DNA of 38,346 nucleotides from DASVLX01 sp036384655 (GCA_036384655.1 DASVLX010000061.1:1-38346), one strand, 5' to 3'; counted from the first letter of the stretch, positions 8,777 to 17,148 are shown. The notes: generated from the sequence alone by a model not told the origin. Made by a program: numbers and translations.

Positions 8777-9535
8777 TCAGCCCTCGTTCTCGATCAGCCA
8801 GATCCGGGCGTGCCCGGTGTCCCCGGTCTCGTAGGCGTCGGCCGCCGGTGGCGTCGCCGTCACCTCAAGCTCGACCACATCGCCGTCGGCCAGCCTGTCG
8901 GTCTTGCAGTTCATCAGGGTCGGCACGTCGTACTCGCGGGCGAGGATGCCCAGGTGCGAGCGGACCGTGCCGCCGAGGCAGATGACACCGGCGAAGCCCT
9001 CGATGATCGGGGCGGTCAGGGTGCCACCGGAGTCGTCGATCACCGCGATCGTGCCGGGCGGAACACCGTCGGCGAGATAGCCCATCACCTGCTCGATGCG
9101 CGAGATCAACGCGACCGGGCCGGTCACCGTCTCGGACTTGCGGATGACGTTGTCCCCGACGCCCACGTGCCGGCGGCCGTCGACGGCCGGGCCCTCCGCG
9201 AACGCGGCGGACTCCCGTTCCGGCCGCTTGTACTTGTCCGGTTCGGACTCCAGCGACACCGTCGCGGAGTAGTCGAACCGGTACCCGGAGTCCAGTGCCT
9301 CCCGTTCGACCGCCCGCGCGTCGGCGAGCGAGAACAGGTCGAACTGCCGGTCGAACACCACGTCCTTCCAACGCGCGCCGGTCGCGGCGAACCGCTTGGC
9401 GGCCACGGCCCGCACGGCCGAATTGAAACGCTGGGGCAGCGGCAGCATCTCGGTCGATCCCCACTTGGGTTCCCACTTCGACGCGGGCACCCTGGGGTCG
9501 GACACCCCCGAGTCAGACTTCATGGAGTCGGACAT
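8777..9535 (-). CDS. PEP-utilising-type phosphohistidine swivel protein A with N-terminal extension
   Basis: This first gene of operon A encodes 252 residues. The C-terminal half (about 135-225) is a PEP-utiliser mobile (swivel) domain. GTIAVIDDSGG precedes GGTVRSHLGILAREYDVPTL, in which His194 aligns with the phosphorylated His of the PPDK motif GGxTSHAAVVxRxxxxP. The canonical Thr before Ser-His is Arg here. The N-terminal 130 residues are a charged extension absent from swivel B. There is no ATP-binding or barrel domain, so it must receive phosphate from another protein, the obvious donor being the PPDK-like protein of the same operon. The ATG at 9535 has GAGGTG a few bases upstream and lies about 60 nt from the predicted transcription start. 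Confidence 0.85.
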   Translation of the reverse strand: MSDSMKSDSGVSDPRVPASKWEPKWGSTEMLPLPQRFNSAVRAVAAKRFAATGARWKDVVFDRQFDLFSLADARAVEREALDSGYRFDYSATVSLESEPDKYKRPERESAAFAEGPAVDGRRHVGVGDNVIRKSETVTGPVALISRIEQVMGYLADGVPPGTIAVIDDSGGTLTAPIIEGFAGVICLGGTVRSHLGILAREYDVPTLMNCKTDRLADGDVVELEVTATPPAADAYETGDTGHARIWLIENEG

Positions 9536-9603
9536 CGTCACCTCGCTGTGATCGTGCCGGTCGCGCCTCGCGCGTCCCGCTCCATCGCCTTTTCTTGAGG
9601 TCA

Positions 9604-9652
9604 GAACGTAGGTACGATTCGAAATGTGACCCAGTCCACCTTGGTGGACAGT
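9604..9652 (-). promoter_or_regulatory. Promoter A with inverted-repeat operator (shared with promoter B)
   Basis: Read on the minus strand, the -10 is TACGTT (9605-9610) and the -35 is TGGGTC (9628-9633), spaced 17 bp. Just upstream is the inverted repeat GTCCACC-AA-GGTGGAC (9634-9649). Its centre falls near -43, the usual place for a LuxR/FixJ-type class II activator. The same arrangement recurs at 17214-17263 before operon B, with 18-bp spacing. Conservation of ACTGTCC, ACTGGGTCACAT and CCTACGTTC between the two sites supports a functional promoter. Confidence 0.75.
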
Positions 9653-9661
9653 CCGGCGTCG

Positions 9662-10456
9662 ATGACGACGACCATGTCCCCGCACCGCCGGGCTCGTTCC
9701 CCCGTGCGATCGGTACTGCGACAGGGCGACTACGAGCGCGCGTTCGCCGTGTTGGAGGACTGCGACACCGCGGCCTGTCTGTACGACTTCAAGGAAAGCG
9801 TCGTCGGGGCGCTGTGCCAGCAGTTCGGGCTGCGGCACGTGTCGTTCTTCGCGGGCGCGACCTTCCACAACGTGTTCGGTGACATCACCCCGCTCACCGA
9901 GGGCGCCACCGCCCGGATGCTGCCCGAATACCAGGAGCGTTGGTGCCGTTACGACGTGTTCTCCACGCCGGCGGCCATGCGTCAACTGGTGTCCAGCGGC
10001 GTGTCGTCGCTACCCGAACTCGCCGCCTACGGCCCGCTACCCGCCCCGGCCGACGCCTATGTCCGGCATTTCCTGGTCGCCACCTGGGGTATGGAGTCGG
10101 CCGCCGCGCTGCGGCTGGAACTGCCCGGCGGGCACACCGCGCTGATCGGCATGTTCGACCCGCGACCGGACATGTTGGACAGCAACGACCTCGCGACCCT
10201 GCGGCTGCTCAGCCGGCATCTGTCGGCGGTGTCCCGCAACCTGCCGGTGTCCCGGCCGCAGGCCGCCCTCGCCCACCTGTCCCAGCGGCAACGCCAGGTG
10301 GTGCGGCTGGTCGCGGATGGACTGTCCAACGCGCAGATCGGCGACACACTGTCGCTGGCCGAGGACAGCGTGAAGAAGTACGTGAGCCGGATCCTCGGCC
10401 TCACCGGCTGCCAGTCCCGAATGGAACTGGCGCTGTTGGCCCGCTCCCGGGCCTGA
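9662..10456 (+). CDS. LuxR-family transcriptional regulator, candidate controller of operons A and B
   Basis: From the ATG at 9662 this is 264 residues. The C-terminal 60 residues are a LuxR/GerE HTH: LSQRQRQVVRLVADGLSNAQIGDTLSLAEDSVKKYVSRIL. The N-terminal 160 residues resemble a small-molecule sensing domain (GAF or autoinducer-binding like) with no receiver aspartate pattern, so it probably senses a ligand rather than a kinase signal. A GTG at 9626 would extend the frame, but it lies inside the -35/operator region of the divergent promoter, so a downstream start is more likely. No strong ribosome site marks it, and 9674 is also possible. It diverges from operon A and is followed by a strong terminator. 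No second copy lies near operon B, which fits one regulator acting on both boxes. Confidence 0.82.
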   Translation: MTTTMSPHRRARSPVRSVLRQGDYERAFAVLEDCDTAACLYDFKESVVGALCQQFGLRHVSFFAGATFHNVFGDITPLTEGATARMLPEYQERWCRYDVFSTPAAMRQLVSSGVSSLPELAAYGPLPAPADAYVRHFLVATWGMESAAALRLELPGGHTALIGMFDPRPDMLDSNDLATLRLLSRHLSAVSRNLPVSRPQAALAHLSQRQRQVVRLVADGLSNAQIGDTLSLAEDSVKKYVSRILGLTGCQSRMELALLARSRA

Positions 10457-10460
10457 CGAG

Positions 10461-10497
10461 GCGGTCGCGCGGTGAACCAGAGCCGCCGCGCGACCGC
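10461..10497. terminator. Intrinsic terminator-like hairpin
   Basis: A perfect 12-bp GC-rich stem (GCGGTCGCGCGG at 10461-10472 with CCGCGCGACCGC at 10486-10497) closes a 13-nt loop and is followed by TTCGTTTC. It lies between the convergent luxR and tetR genes, so it can serve both strands. Confidence 0.75.
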
Positions 10498-10547
10498 TTC
10501 GTTTCAATTGGTCCGGTGGGCGGCCGGTCTGGCTACGCCCGGCACCG

Positions 10548-11150
10548 TCAGCTCGGCCGGACCAGCGGCAGCACGATCTCGTCGATGATCGACTCCATCA
10601 CGTCGTCGGGCACCGGGCGGCCCGTCATGAGTACCTCGAGGCGGAACAGGTCGTAGGCGACCGACCGGACCCGCGGTGTGAGCCTGGCGGGGTCGATCTC
10701 GCCGCGCTCAACGGCCCTGTCGAAGATCTGGTCCATCAGGCTGGCGCGGCCGGCGAGGAACTCGTCGCGCAGGTCGGCGAAGCTGGCTCCGGTCTCGGTG
10801 TAGAACGAGGCGAGCCGCGCGCTCATGAAGATGCCGATGAGGGGGGCGCGCCGCCGGTTCGTACCACGCAGCAGCTCGATCAGGTCGCCGCGCAGGCTGC
10901 CCGTGTCGGGAACGATCACCTTCTCGCGCTGCCCGCGGTGCGCGATCGCCGCGCGCACCAGCTCGGGTTTCGTCGCCCAGCGACGGTAGATCACGGCCCT
11001 GGCGGTCTGCGCCCGCTCCGCGACCGACTCGATCGTGAACCCGTCATAGCCCTTCTCGGCGAGCTCGTCCCAGGCCGCGTCGAGCAGCGCGTTCACCAGC
11101 GCCGCACCGCGCCTGCGCTGCGGCACCCGGGCATCATCAGTAAGAGACAT
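10548..11150 (-). CDS. TetR-family repressor of the adjacent MFS efflux gene
   Basis: This 200-residue protein has an N-terminal HTH (ALLDAAWDELAEKGYDGFTIESVAERAQTARAVIYRRW, split by its recognition helix) and a TetR_C_11-like ligand domain with LRGDLIELL. The ATG at 11150 is chosen because AGGAAA sits 7 nt upstream; an in-frame start at 11183 would run into the operator. The gene diverges from a 14-TM drug exporter with a 17-bp palindrome between them, the classic arrangement of a TetR repressor that is released by an exported compound. The ligand cannot be told from sequence. Confidence 0.88.
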   Translation of the reverse strand: MSLTDDARVPQRRRGAALVNALLDAAWDELAEKGYDGFTIESVAERAQTARAVIYRRWATKPELVRAAIAHRGQREKVIVPDTGSLRGDLIELLRGTNRRRAPLIGIFMSARLASFYTETGASFADLRDEFLAGRASLMDQIFDRAVERGEIDPARLTPRVRSVAYDLFRLEVLMTGRPVPDDVMESIIDEIVLPLVRPS

Positions 11151-11185
11151 TGCGTTTCCTAACGCCGCGTCGTACTCTGACACTA

Positions 11186-11202
11186 AGATACAGACTGTCT
11201 CT
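11186..11202. promoter_or_regulatory. TetR operator between tetR and MFS gene
   Basis: AGATACAGACTGTCTCT is a 17-bp near-perfect inverted repeat, with mismatches only at the centre and one symmetric pair. It overlaps a -10-like TAAGAT (11184-11189) for the MFS gene and ends just before its ribosome site AAGGAG (11204-11209), so a bound repressor would block transcription of the exporter and possibly of tetR itself. Confidence 0.7.
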
Positions 11203-11214
11203 CAAGGAGTCACC

Positions 11215-12708
11215 GTGGCACACACATCTGGTACCCCCGCCACGAGTGCGGCACAGCAGGACGAGACCATCGACCCCGCCGTCTGGCGCACGGTATGGAC
11301 CGTGCTGGTCGGCGGGCTGGCCGTGCTGTTCGACACGACCATCGTCGCCGTCGCGCTGCACACCCTGGCCTCTGACCTGCACACCTCCGTGGCGACCATC
11401 CAGTGGGTCAGCACCGGCTACCTGCTCGCGATGGGCGTCACCATCCCCATCGCCGGGTGGGCGCAGCGGATGCTCGGCGGCAAGCGCCTGTGGATGCTCG
11501 CCCTCGTGCTCTTCCTCGTCGGCTCGGTACTCGCCAGCCTCGCCTGGAACCCCGCCAGCCTCATCACCTTCCGCGCCATTCAGGGCGTCGGCGGTGGCGT
11601 GATGCTGCCGATGATGTCGACGCTGGTCATGCAGGCGGCGGGCGGTAAGAACCTCGGCCGCATCATGTCGATCGTCGGCCTGCCCGCGGTACTGGGCCCG
11701 ATCCTCGGGCCGGTGCTCGGCGGCCTCATCCTGCAGCACCTGCACTGGTCGTGGATGTTCTGGGTCAACGTGCCGTTCTGCATCGCGGGGCTCGTGCTGG
11801 CCGCGATCGTGCTACCCGCCGACGGGCCGCTGCGCCGCGCGCCGCTCGACGTCGTCGGCTTCGCGCTGATGGCCCCCGGGCTCGTCGGCATCCTGTGGGG
11901 ACTGTCGAACACCAGCAAGGCCGGCGGCTTCGGCCGCGCCGACGCCGTCGCCCCGCTGATCGCCGGGCTGGTGCTGCTGGGCGGCTTCGTCGCCTGGGCA
12001 CTGCGGCGCCGCGCCCGCGCGCTCATCGACCTGCTGCTGCTCAAGCACTGGCCGCTCGCCTCGTCGTCGTTGCTGCTGTTCCTGTCGGGTATCACGCTCT
12101 ACGGCGCGATGCTGCTGCTGCCCCTCTACTTCCAGGAGCTGCGCGGCACCTCCGTGCTGCAGGCCGGTCTGCTGCTCATCCCGCAGGGCGTGGGCACCTT
12201 CCTCAGCCGGCAGGTGGCGGGAAGGCTGTCCGACACGATGGGCGCGCGCTGGCTGGTGGCCACCGGGTTCGCCATCGTCGCCATCGGCACCCTGCCGTTC
12301 GCGTTCGCCGGTGCCAACACCAGCTACCTGCTGCTGATGGCCGCCCTGCTGGTCCGTGGCGTCGGACTCGGCGCGGTGACGATGCCGCTGATGGCCCTCG
12401 GGTTCCGGGGACTTCAGCGCTCGCAGGTGCCGGACGCCAGCATCATCAGCCGCATCGCCCAGCAGGTCGGCGGCTCGTTCGGCACCGCGGTACTGGCGGT
12501 CATCCTCACCTCCACGCTGACCGCCGCGGTCTCGCCCGTCGCCCTGGAAGGCGCCTTCCGCCAGTCCTTCTGGTGGGCCCTCGGCTTCACCGCCGCCGGG
12601 ATGCTCATCTCCCTCGCCCTACCCGGCTCGGTCCCCGAGGCGGCCTCGGAGGAGGAGTCAGAACCCGCCGCGAGCGAAGCTCCTGCGCCGGTCCGTACCC
12701 GCTCGTAG
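11215..12708 (+). CDS. MFS transporter, DHA2 (EmrB/QacA) drug:H+ antiporter family, 14 TM
   Basis: This 497-residue integral membrane protein starts at a GTG with AAGGAG 5 nt upstream. TM1 ends in VLFDTTIVAVAL, the DHA2 motif D1 equivalent, followed by ATIQWVSTGYLLAMGVTIPIAGW and a loop with RMLGGKRLWM (motif A). GPILGPVLGGLIL carries the motif C antiporter signature. The cytoplasmic tail (about 475-497) is rich in Glu, Ser and Pro. It probably exports a toxic hydrophobic compound under control of the divergent TetR. It sits between the two dikinase operons and could export a product or substrate of that pathway, but nothing in the sequence ties it to them. Confidence 0.92.
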   Translation: MAHTSGTPATSAAQQDETIDPAVWRTVWTVLVGGLAVLFDTTIVAVALHTLASDLHTSVATIQWVSTGYLLAMGVTIPIAGWAQRMLGGKRLWMLALVLFLVGSVLASLAWNPASLITFRAIQGVGGGVMLPMMSTLVMQAAGGKNLGRIMSIVGLPAVLGPILGPVLGGLILQHLHWSWMFWVNVPFCIAGLVLAAIVLPADGPLRRAPLDVVGFALMAPGLVGILWGLSNTSKAGGFGRADAVAPLIAGLVLLGGFVAWALRRRARALIDLLLLKHWPLASSSLLLFLSGITLYGAMLLLPLYFQELRGTSVLQAGLLLIPQGVGTFLSRQVAGRLSDTMGARWLVATGFAIVAIGTLPFAFAGANTSYLLLMAALLVRGVGLGAVTMPLMALGFRGLQRSQVPDASIISRIAQQVGGSFGTAVLAVILTSTLTAAVSPVALEGAFRQSFWWALGFTAAGMLISLALPGSVPEAASEEESEPAASEAPAPVRTRS

Positions 12709-12741
12709 CCAGACGACCTAGTTTCCCAGGGACGTCGAGTG

Positions 12742-13887
12742 CTACAAGAAGGACGTTTCTCGGGTGAGGCCATAGCGCGGATGTTCACCGATCACCATGG
12801 ACTCGAAGATCCCGTAACCGGCCGCGTCTCCCTCGCGGCAGCGCACCACGCAGTCCCGCAACTGGTGCACTTCGTGCACGGTCCGCACATCCGACACATC
12901 GGCATAGCGTTCACCGTCCACATGCAGGTCGCCGCGCCACTGCCCGTGCCGCTGGCCCTGGAACCCGAAATACAGGCCGGTGCCGAGGTGGAAGCCGGTG
13001 TCGCTGACCGGCTCCACCTCGACGACGCGGGTCTTGCCCCACCCGGCGTCGAACACGAGTTTCCCGCCCAGCAGCCGCCGGTTGACCGGGTCGAACTTCA
13101 GCTCGTCCTGCATGCCGTGCAGGGCGAGCTGGGTGCCGTCGGCCTGGTTCTCGAAACCGGAGAAGTAGGTCACCCGGCCGTCCACCGACTGGAGATAGTG
13201 GTGGATCTCGTAGCTGCTGCCGTCCGGCCGCCGCAGCCACAGCGGGCTCCAGGTGAGCAGGAAGTCGCCGTCGAGCCGCTGCGGCCGGTACACGTCCGTC
13301 GGCGGGTCACCCACATCCATCCGCAGGCCCCAGGAGTGGTCCCGGAACCCGAACCACTCCTCGTCCCGCACGTCGATCTGTTCACCGTCGATCCAGATCC
13401 GGCCACTGACCGTGGACGGCTGGTGGTAGCGCAGCAGGTCCGAGCAGATCCGGAAGCCGTCCGGCTCCCGCTGCCCGTCCTTGGCCTCCAGGAACGGCGG
13501 CAACACGCCGGTCACCGTCAGGTCGAACCGGATCGGCAGAATGTGGTTCTCCCGCAACACGAAACGCACCGATCGCAGCGGATCCAGCACCTCGTATTCC
13601 AGCGGCCCGACGCCGACCCGCTCCGGATCGGCGTCCAGCCGCCGGCTAGCCCGCACCGTCATCTGCTCGGTGCCGCGCGAGATACCGGCGAACATGTCGA
13701 TGACATCGCGGTTGTGGTATTTGCCGATGCCGCAGTCCACCTGCAGGGAGCCGTCCCTCGCGAACAGCGATGCCCACAGTTTCTCCGTCCACGAGATGTC
13801 GGCCTGGCTGACCGTCGCGAAGGTCTCGGCGGTCTGGTGGCACAGCAGCTCGTCCGCCGGGACGATTCTCTGCATCGACTGGCGCAC
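12742..13887 (-). CDS. DUF7064/DUF7065-like protein, possible hydrophobic-ligand binding, last gene of operon B
   Basis: This 381-residue soluble protein has its GTG at 13887, 8 nt after GGAAGGAGG. It resembles the two-lobed beta-barrel family now split as DUF7065/DUF7064: the core motif WFGFRDHSWGLRM (about residues 205-217) matches the family's G-x-R-D-H-S-W-G signature. It lacks a signal peptide and membrane segments. Members often occur in gene sets for breakdown of hydrophobic or cyclic compounds, and the AttH/lipocalin-like fold suggests binding of a hydrophobic ligand. No enzyme residues are evident. It follows the fused swivel-body gene by 31 bp and is convergent with the MFS gene. 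Family call is moderate and the role is inferred. Confidence 0.65.
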   Translation of the reverse strand: MRQSMQRIVPADELLCHQTAETFATVSQADISWTEKLWASLFARDGSLQVDCGIGKYHNRDVIDMFAGISRGTEQMTVRASRRLDADPERVGVGPLEYEVLDPLRSVRFVLRENHILPIRFDLTVTGVLPPFLEAKDGQREPDGFRICSDLLRYHQPSTVSGRIWIDGEQIDVRDEEWFGFRDHSWGLRMDVGDPPTDVYRPQRLDGDFLLTWSPLWLRRPDGSSYEIHHYLQSVDGRVTYFSGFENQADGTQLALHGMQDELKFDPVNRRLLGGKLVFDAGWGKTRVVEVEPVSDTGFHLGTGLYFGFQGQRHGQWRGDLHVDGERYADVSDVRTVHEVHQLRDCVVRCREGDAAGYGIFESMVIGEHPRYGLTRETSFL

Positions 13888-13918
13888 GGCGGCGCCTCCT
13901 TCCCACTCCTGGTGTGAG

Positions 13919-15550
13919 TCAGTGGATCGGCGAGAACGAGCCGGGCTGGTCGTTGGCGATCACCGCGGTGCCGAAGATCGCCGCCGCCTGGTCGTCGTTG
14001 TCCAACGGATCCGGATACAGCGCGGTGGTCTCGGGCGGGAACGACCAGTCGATCTTGTCGAGCACGCCGGCGGCCGCCGCGAACGGCCGCAGTCCGGACG
14101 CGTACATCCGGGTCGCCGCCCAGATCCGTTGCCGCCGGTCCATGCCCGCGAACTCCTGGTACAGCGACACATGCGTGCGGCTGAGCTCATTCGTCAGCTC
14201 CGGCCACGACTCCGGCGCCAGCCGCACCCGACTGCCGTCCGGCCGGTGCCCGAACACCGCGGCCTCCGTCACCGCCGCGAAAAGCTGGTCCGGCTCGGTG
14301 AACGTGGTGCCCCAGTCGTTGATCTCGAAGGCGGTGAACGCCGACGGATCGAACGTCAGGGCCATCGTCAGCGCCGAATACGGTGGCGTCAACGACTCCG
14401 CCCACGGATACCCGAACGCGCTGTGGCCCAGCGACAGGTAGTCACGCACGATCGTCCGCCGGCCGTCCGGACGTGGATACGGACCGGAATCGCAGATCCC
14501 GACCCGCGAATCACAGAAATACAGGAACGAATAGCCCGAGACGGCCGCGTTCAGCCGCTTCAGAGCCTTCGCCGCCGCCGGATCCAGCACCTGCCCCGCC
14601 GCGACCAGCTCATCCACCTCACCGGCGGGCAGATACCGGTTGGTGAAACCGGCGTCCTTGTAGTCCAGCGTGCCGTCACCGCGGTGCGCCAGACTCAGCC
14701 GCCGCCAGAAGTCGATGACCGTGCGCACATCGTCCACACGCTCGTCCCGGCGCAGCTTTCCCATCTGGATCAGGCATTCCCGGCCGCACAGATAGTGGTA
14801 GCCGGCCATCCAGATCCACAGTGGGCTGATCTGGCCGGGCGCGTTCCGCAGCCGCCGGCCCAGTTCCTCCGCCGGCATCGCCGCCTCGATCGTCCGCACC
14901 CGCTCCGGATGACTGTGGAAATCGTCGATCACCGACAACGCGATATACGGCATCATCGGGAACAACTCGGAGGTGAACGCCGACCGGCGGGTCATCTCCG
15001 GCTTGAACGAGCGACCCATGTGCCCGATCAGATCGTTGAGTTTGTCGTCGGTCAGCGGCTCGGCGATCAACCGGTCCAGCGCCGCCGGCGACACCGTGAC
15101 GTCGAAGTCCTTCACCGCGATCTCGTCGCCGACCCGCCGGATGTAGTCCCACCACTGGGTTGACACATCCGCCGACACATCCGGCGCCGCGGTCACCTTG
15201 TCCTCCGCACCGGTCGAGACCGTGCCGGAGCCGTCCGCGACATCGATCTCCACCTCGGTGCCGTCCGGCGGGTCCCGAACCAGGTCCGTGCCGATCAGGC
15301 AGGGCACCTCGAACTCGCGGGACACGATCGCCAGATGCGACCGCAGCGTCCCGGCCGTGCACACGATCCCGCCCAGCCGGCTCAGCAGCGGCGACAGGAA
15401 CGTCGTACCGCCCGACTCCACCACCGCGATCGTCGATTCCAGATCCGTGTCCAGCGCCGCGATCACATCCGCCGGCGCCCGGAAATGCCGGACCGTGCCG
15501 GCCACATGCCCAAACGTGAAGGACGGAACACCCGTCCCGATAACCGTCAT
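13919..15550 (-). CDS. Fused swivel-body protein (phosphohistidine domain plus unknown body domain)
   Basis: This 543-residue protein joins the two modules found separately elsewhere in the window. Residues 1-110 are the swivel domain, with TFLSPLLSRLGGIV followed by GTLRSHLAIVSREFEVP and the predicted phosphohistidine His72. Residues 111-135 form an Ala/Ser/Asp-rich linker. Residues 136-543 are the body, with SELFPMMPYIALSV (194-207), CGRE (255-258), CDSRVGICDSGPY (346-358) and GYPWAESL. ATG 15550 has AGAGGAA 6 nt upstream; 30 bp separate it from the preceding gene. It has no ATP-grasp or barrel region. The fusion is good evidence that swivels and bodies act as one machine. The acidic pair seen in DxPWxDGI of the others reads WAES here, so it may use a different substrate. 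Confidence 0.82.
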   Translation of the reverse strand: MTVIGTGVPSFTFGHVAGTVRHFRAPADVIAALDTDLESTIAVVESGGTTFLSPLLSRLGGIVCTAGTLRSHLAIVSREFEVPCLIGTDLVRDPPDGTEVEIDVADGSGTVSTGAEDKVTAAPDVSADVSTQWWDYIRRVGDEIAVKDFDVTVSPAALDRLIAEPLTDDKLNDLIGHMGRSFKPEMTRRSAFTSELFPMMPYIALSVIDDFHSHPERVRTIEAAMPAEELGRRLRNAPGQISPLWIWMAGYHYLCGRECLIQMGKLRRDERVDDVRTVIDFWRRLSLAHRGDGTLDYKDAGFTNRYLPAGEVDELVAAGQVLDPAAAKALKRLNAAVSGYSFLYFCDSRVGICDSGPYPRPDGRRTIVRDYLSLGHSAFGYPWAESLTPPYSALTMALTFDPSAFTAFEINDWGTTFTEPDQLFAAVTEAAVFGHRPDGSRVRLAPESWPELTNELSRTHVSLYQEFAGMDRRQRIWAATRMYASGLRPFAAAAGVLDKIDWSFPPETTALYPDPLDNDDQAAAIFGTAVIANDQPGSFSPIH

Positions 15551-15580
15551 GGCCGATTCCTCTCACTCAGCCCGGGTCAT

Positions 15581-16774
15581 TCAGCCGAGCGGCCGGAAAC
15601 AACTGTCGCGGTCCTGCGGCACGAAAACGCCGCCAATCAGCCGCAACGCCAGATCAGGATCACTGAACCTCGTGTACGACTCGACGATCCGAGGCGTCAC
15701 GGTCCAGTCGATCTCGTCGAAACAACCCGCCAGCCGCGCCCACGCCTTCAGCTTCCACGCGTACATCTGGGTGGCATACAGATTGCGTTCCTCCGGATCG
15801 GTCTCCGCGAGCCGCTGATACAGCGCGCGGTGCGCCTTACGGATCGCCTGGGTGGCCTCGTCCACCTCCGCCGGACCCAGCGGCCGCAGCTCGCCGCCGT
15901 CGGTGCAGAACACCCGGCTGTCGATGATGTCGGCCTGATAGTCGCTCGGGGTGAACCACGCGGTGCCCCACACGTTGTTGTCCATCCGCACACTGCCCGG
16001 CAGCCGGTAGGCGATCACGAAGTGGTGATAAGGCAGGGTTTCCCTGATGCCGTCCACCCACGGGAAATCGCCGTCGCCGTCCGTGCAGGTCTCGCGCAGA
16101 GCGAGGAATGTGCCGTCGCCGAGCAGGTATGGCCCGGTGTCACAGACCGCCGTGCGCGCGTCGCAGTTCTCCAGGAACGCGTACGCCGTCAGCCTGGCAC
16201 CGAACTTCCGGATCGCCGACTTGGTCGGGCCGTCCGCGCGAACCAGGTTGCCGCGAATCTCCGCCATCAGGGCGTCATCGACCACATGCGAGCTGTTCCG
16301 CGGGTTCGCGTCCATGTTGAACAGCACGCCGTCGGTCCGCATCGCGATCGTCGCCTCACGCCAGAACCGCATTACCTCCAGCGTGTCCTCCAGCCCGTCG
16401 GACAGCCTGTTCTCGCCGAGATCGACGAACAGTTCACGCCCGGTCAGATAGTGCAACGGCATCGCCGCGAGATTGATGAAGCTCCGCTTGTTGCCGATCG
16501 GCAGCGCCGCCCGGACGATCTCGGCCGCACTCGCATGCCGGCGGATCGTCCGAATCCGGTCCGGCACGCGCAGATAATCCTCCATCATCGACATGAGGAT
16601 GTAGGTGTTCATGCCGAACAGTTCGGACTCGAACACCGTGCGCGCGGAAAGCTCGGACTTGTACGCGGCGCCGGCCACATGCACCAGCCAGTTCCATTCG
16701 TCCAGGCTCGGCTCATACGACGGGTCCGTGTAGAGCGCGGACAGGTTCGTCGGGGTGCCCAGTTGCGCGGTCAT
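15581..16774 (-). CDS. Dikinase-associated 'body' protein B, partner of swivel B
   Basis: This 397-residue protein is the smallest of the three bodies. It has ESELFGMNTYILMSMM (49-64), TGRE (111-114), CDARTAVCDTGPY (204-216) and DFPWVDGI (236-243), in the same order and spacing as body A and the fused protein. It is soluble and has no recognised catalytic fold. The ATG at 16774 overlaps the swivel B stop as ATGA, so the two are almost certainly made in equal amounts and act together. A histidine-rich stretch (PYHHF) follows the DGI motif. I infer that it holds the phosphate acceptor; the substrate is unknown. Confidence 0.8.
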   Translation of the reverse strand: MTAQLGTPTNLSALYTDPSYEPSLDEWNWLVHVAGAAYKSELSARTVFESELFGMNTYILMSMMEDYLRVPDRIRTIRRHASAAEIVRAALPIGNKRSFINLAAMPLHYLTGRELFVDLGENRLSDGLEDTLEVMRFWREATIAMRTDGVLFNMDANPRNSSHVVDDALMAEIRGNLVRADGPTKSAIRKFGARLTAYAFLENCDARTAVCDTGPYLLGDGTFLALRETCTDGDGDFPWVDGIRETLPYHHFVIAYRLPGSVRMDNNVWGTAWFTPSDYQADIIDSRVFCTDGGELRPLGPAEVDEATQAIRKAHRALYQRLAETDPEERNLYATQMYAWKLKAWARLAGCFDEIDWTVTPRIVESYTRFSDPDLALRLIGGVFVPQDRDSCFRPLG

Positions 16775-17148
16775 GCCAGCACCGCCTTCGCGGCCACCGA
16801 CACCCGCGCGGTCTCCGGGTCGGCCAGGTCCAGCACCACCGTGTCCCCGTCCGACACCGTGCCGGTCAGCGCGGCCGCCAGGACGCACGGCACATCCGAC
16901 TCGCGGGACAGGATCGCCAGATGCGACTCCCGGCTGCCCGCCGTGCACACGATCCCCCGCAGGTCAGGCAGGATCGGCGACAGGAACGTCATCCCGCCCT
17001 TGTTGACGAAGGCGACGGTGTCCGCCAGGTCATCGTCATCGATCGACAGCACATCGCCCGTGTCGTTGAACCACCGGGCCACGCCCCGCACCTCGCCCGC
17101 CGTGAAGAGGTTGACACCGGTCCCGACCTGGTTCAGGTCTGCGCTCAT
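16771..17148 (-). CDS. Stand-alone phosphohistidine swivel domain protein B
   Basis: At 125 residues this is a PEP-utiliser mobile domain and nothing else. TFLSPILPDLRGIV precedes GSRESHLAILSRESDVPCVL, with His76 as the predicted phosphorylated residue. The residue before Ser-His is Glu, where PPDK has Thr. The flanking text TFLSP and IVCTAG is nearly identical to the N-terminus of the fused protein in the same operon, so those two are closer to each other than to swivel A. The ATG at 17148 is preceded by CGGAG. It is the first gene of operon B, about 60 nt from the predicted transcription start, and its nearest possible phosphate donor is the PPDK-like protein of operon A. Confidence 0.83.
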   Translation of the reverse strand: MSADLNQVGTGVNLFTAGEVRGVARWFNDTGDVLSIDDDDLADTVAFVNKGGMTFLSPILPDLRGIVCTAGSRESHLAILSRESDVPCVLAAALTGTVSDGDTVVLDLADPETARVSVAAKAVLA

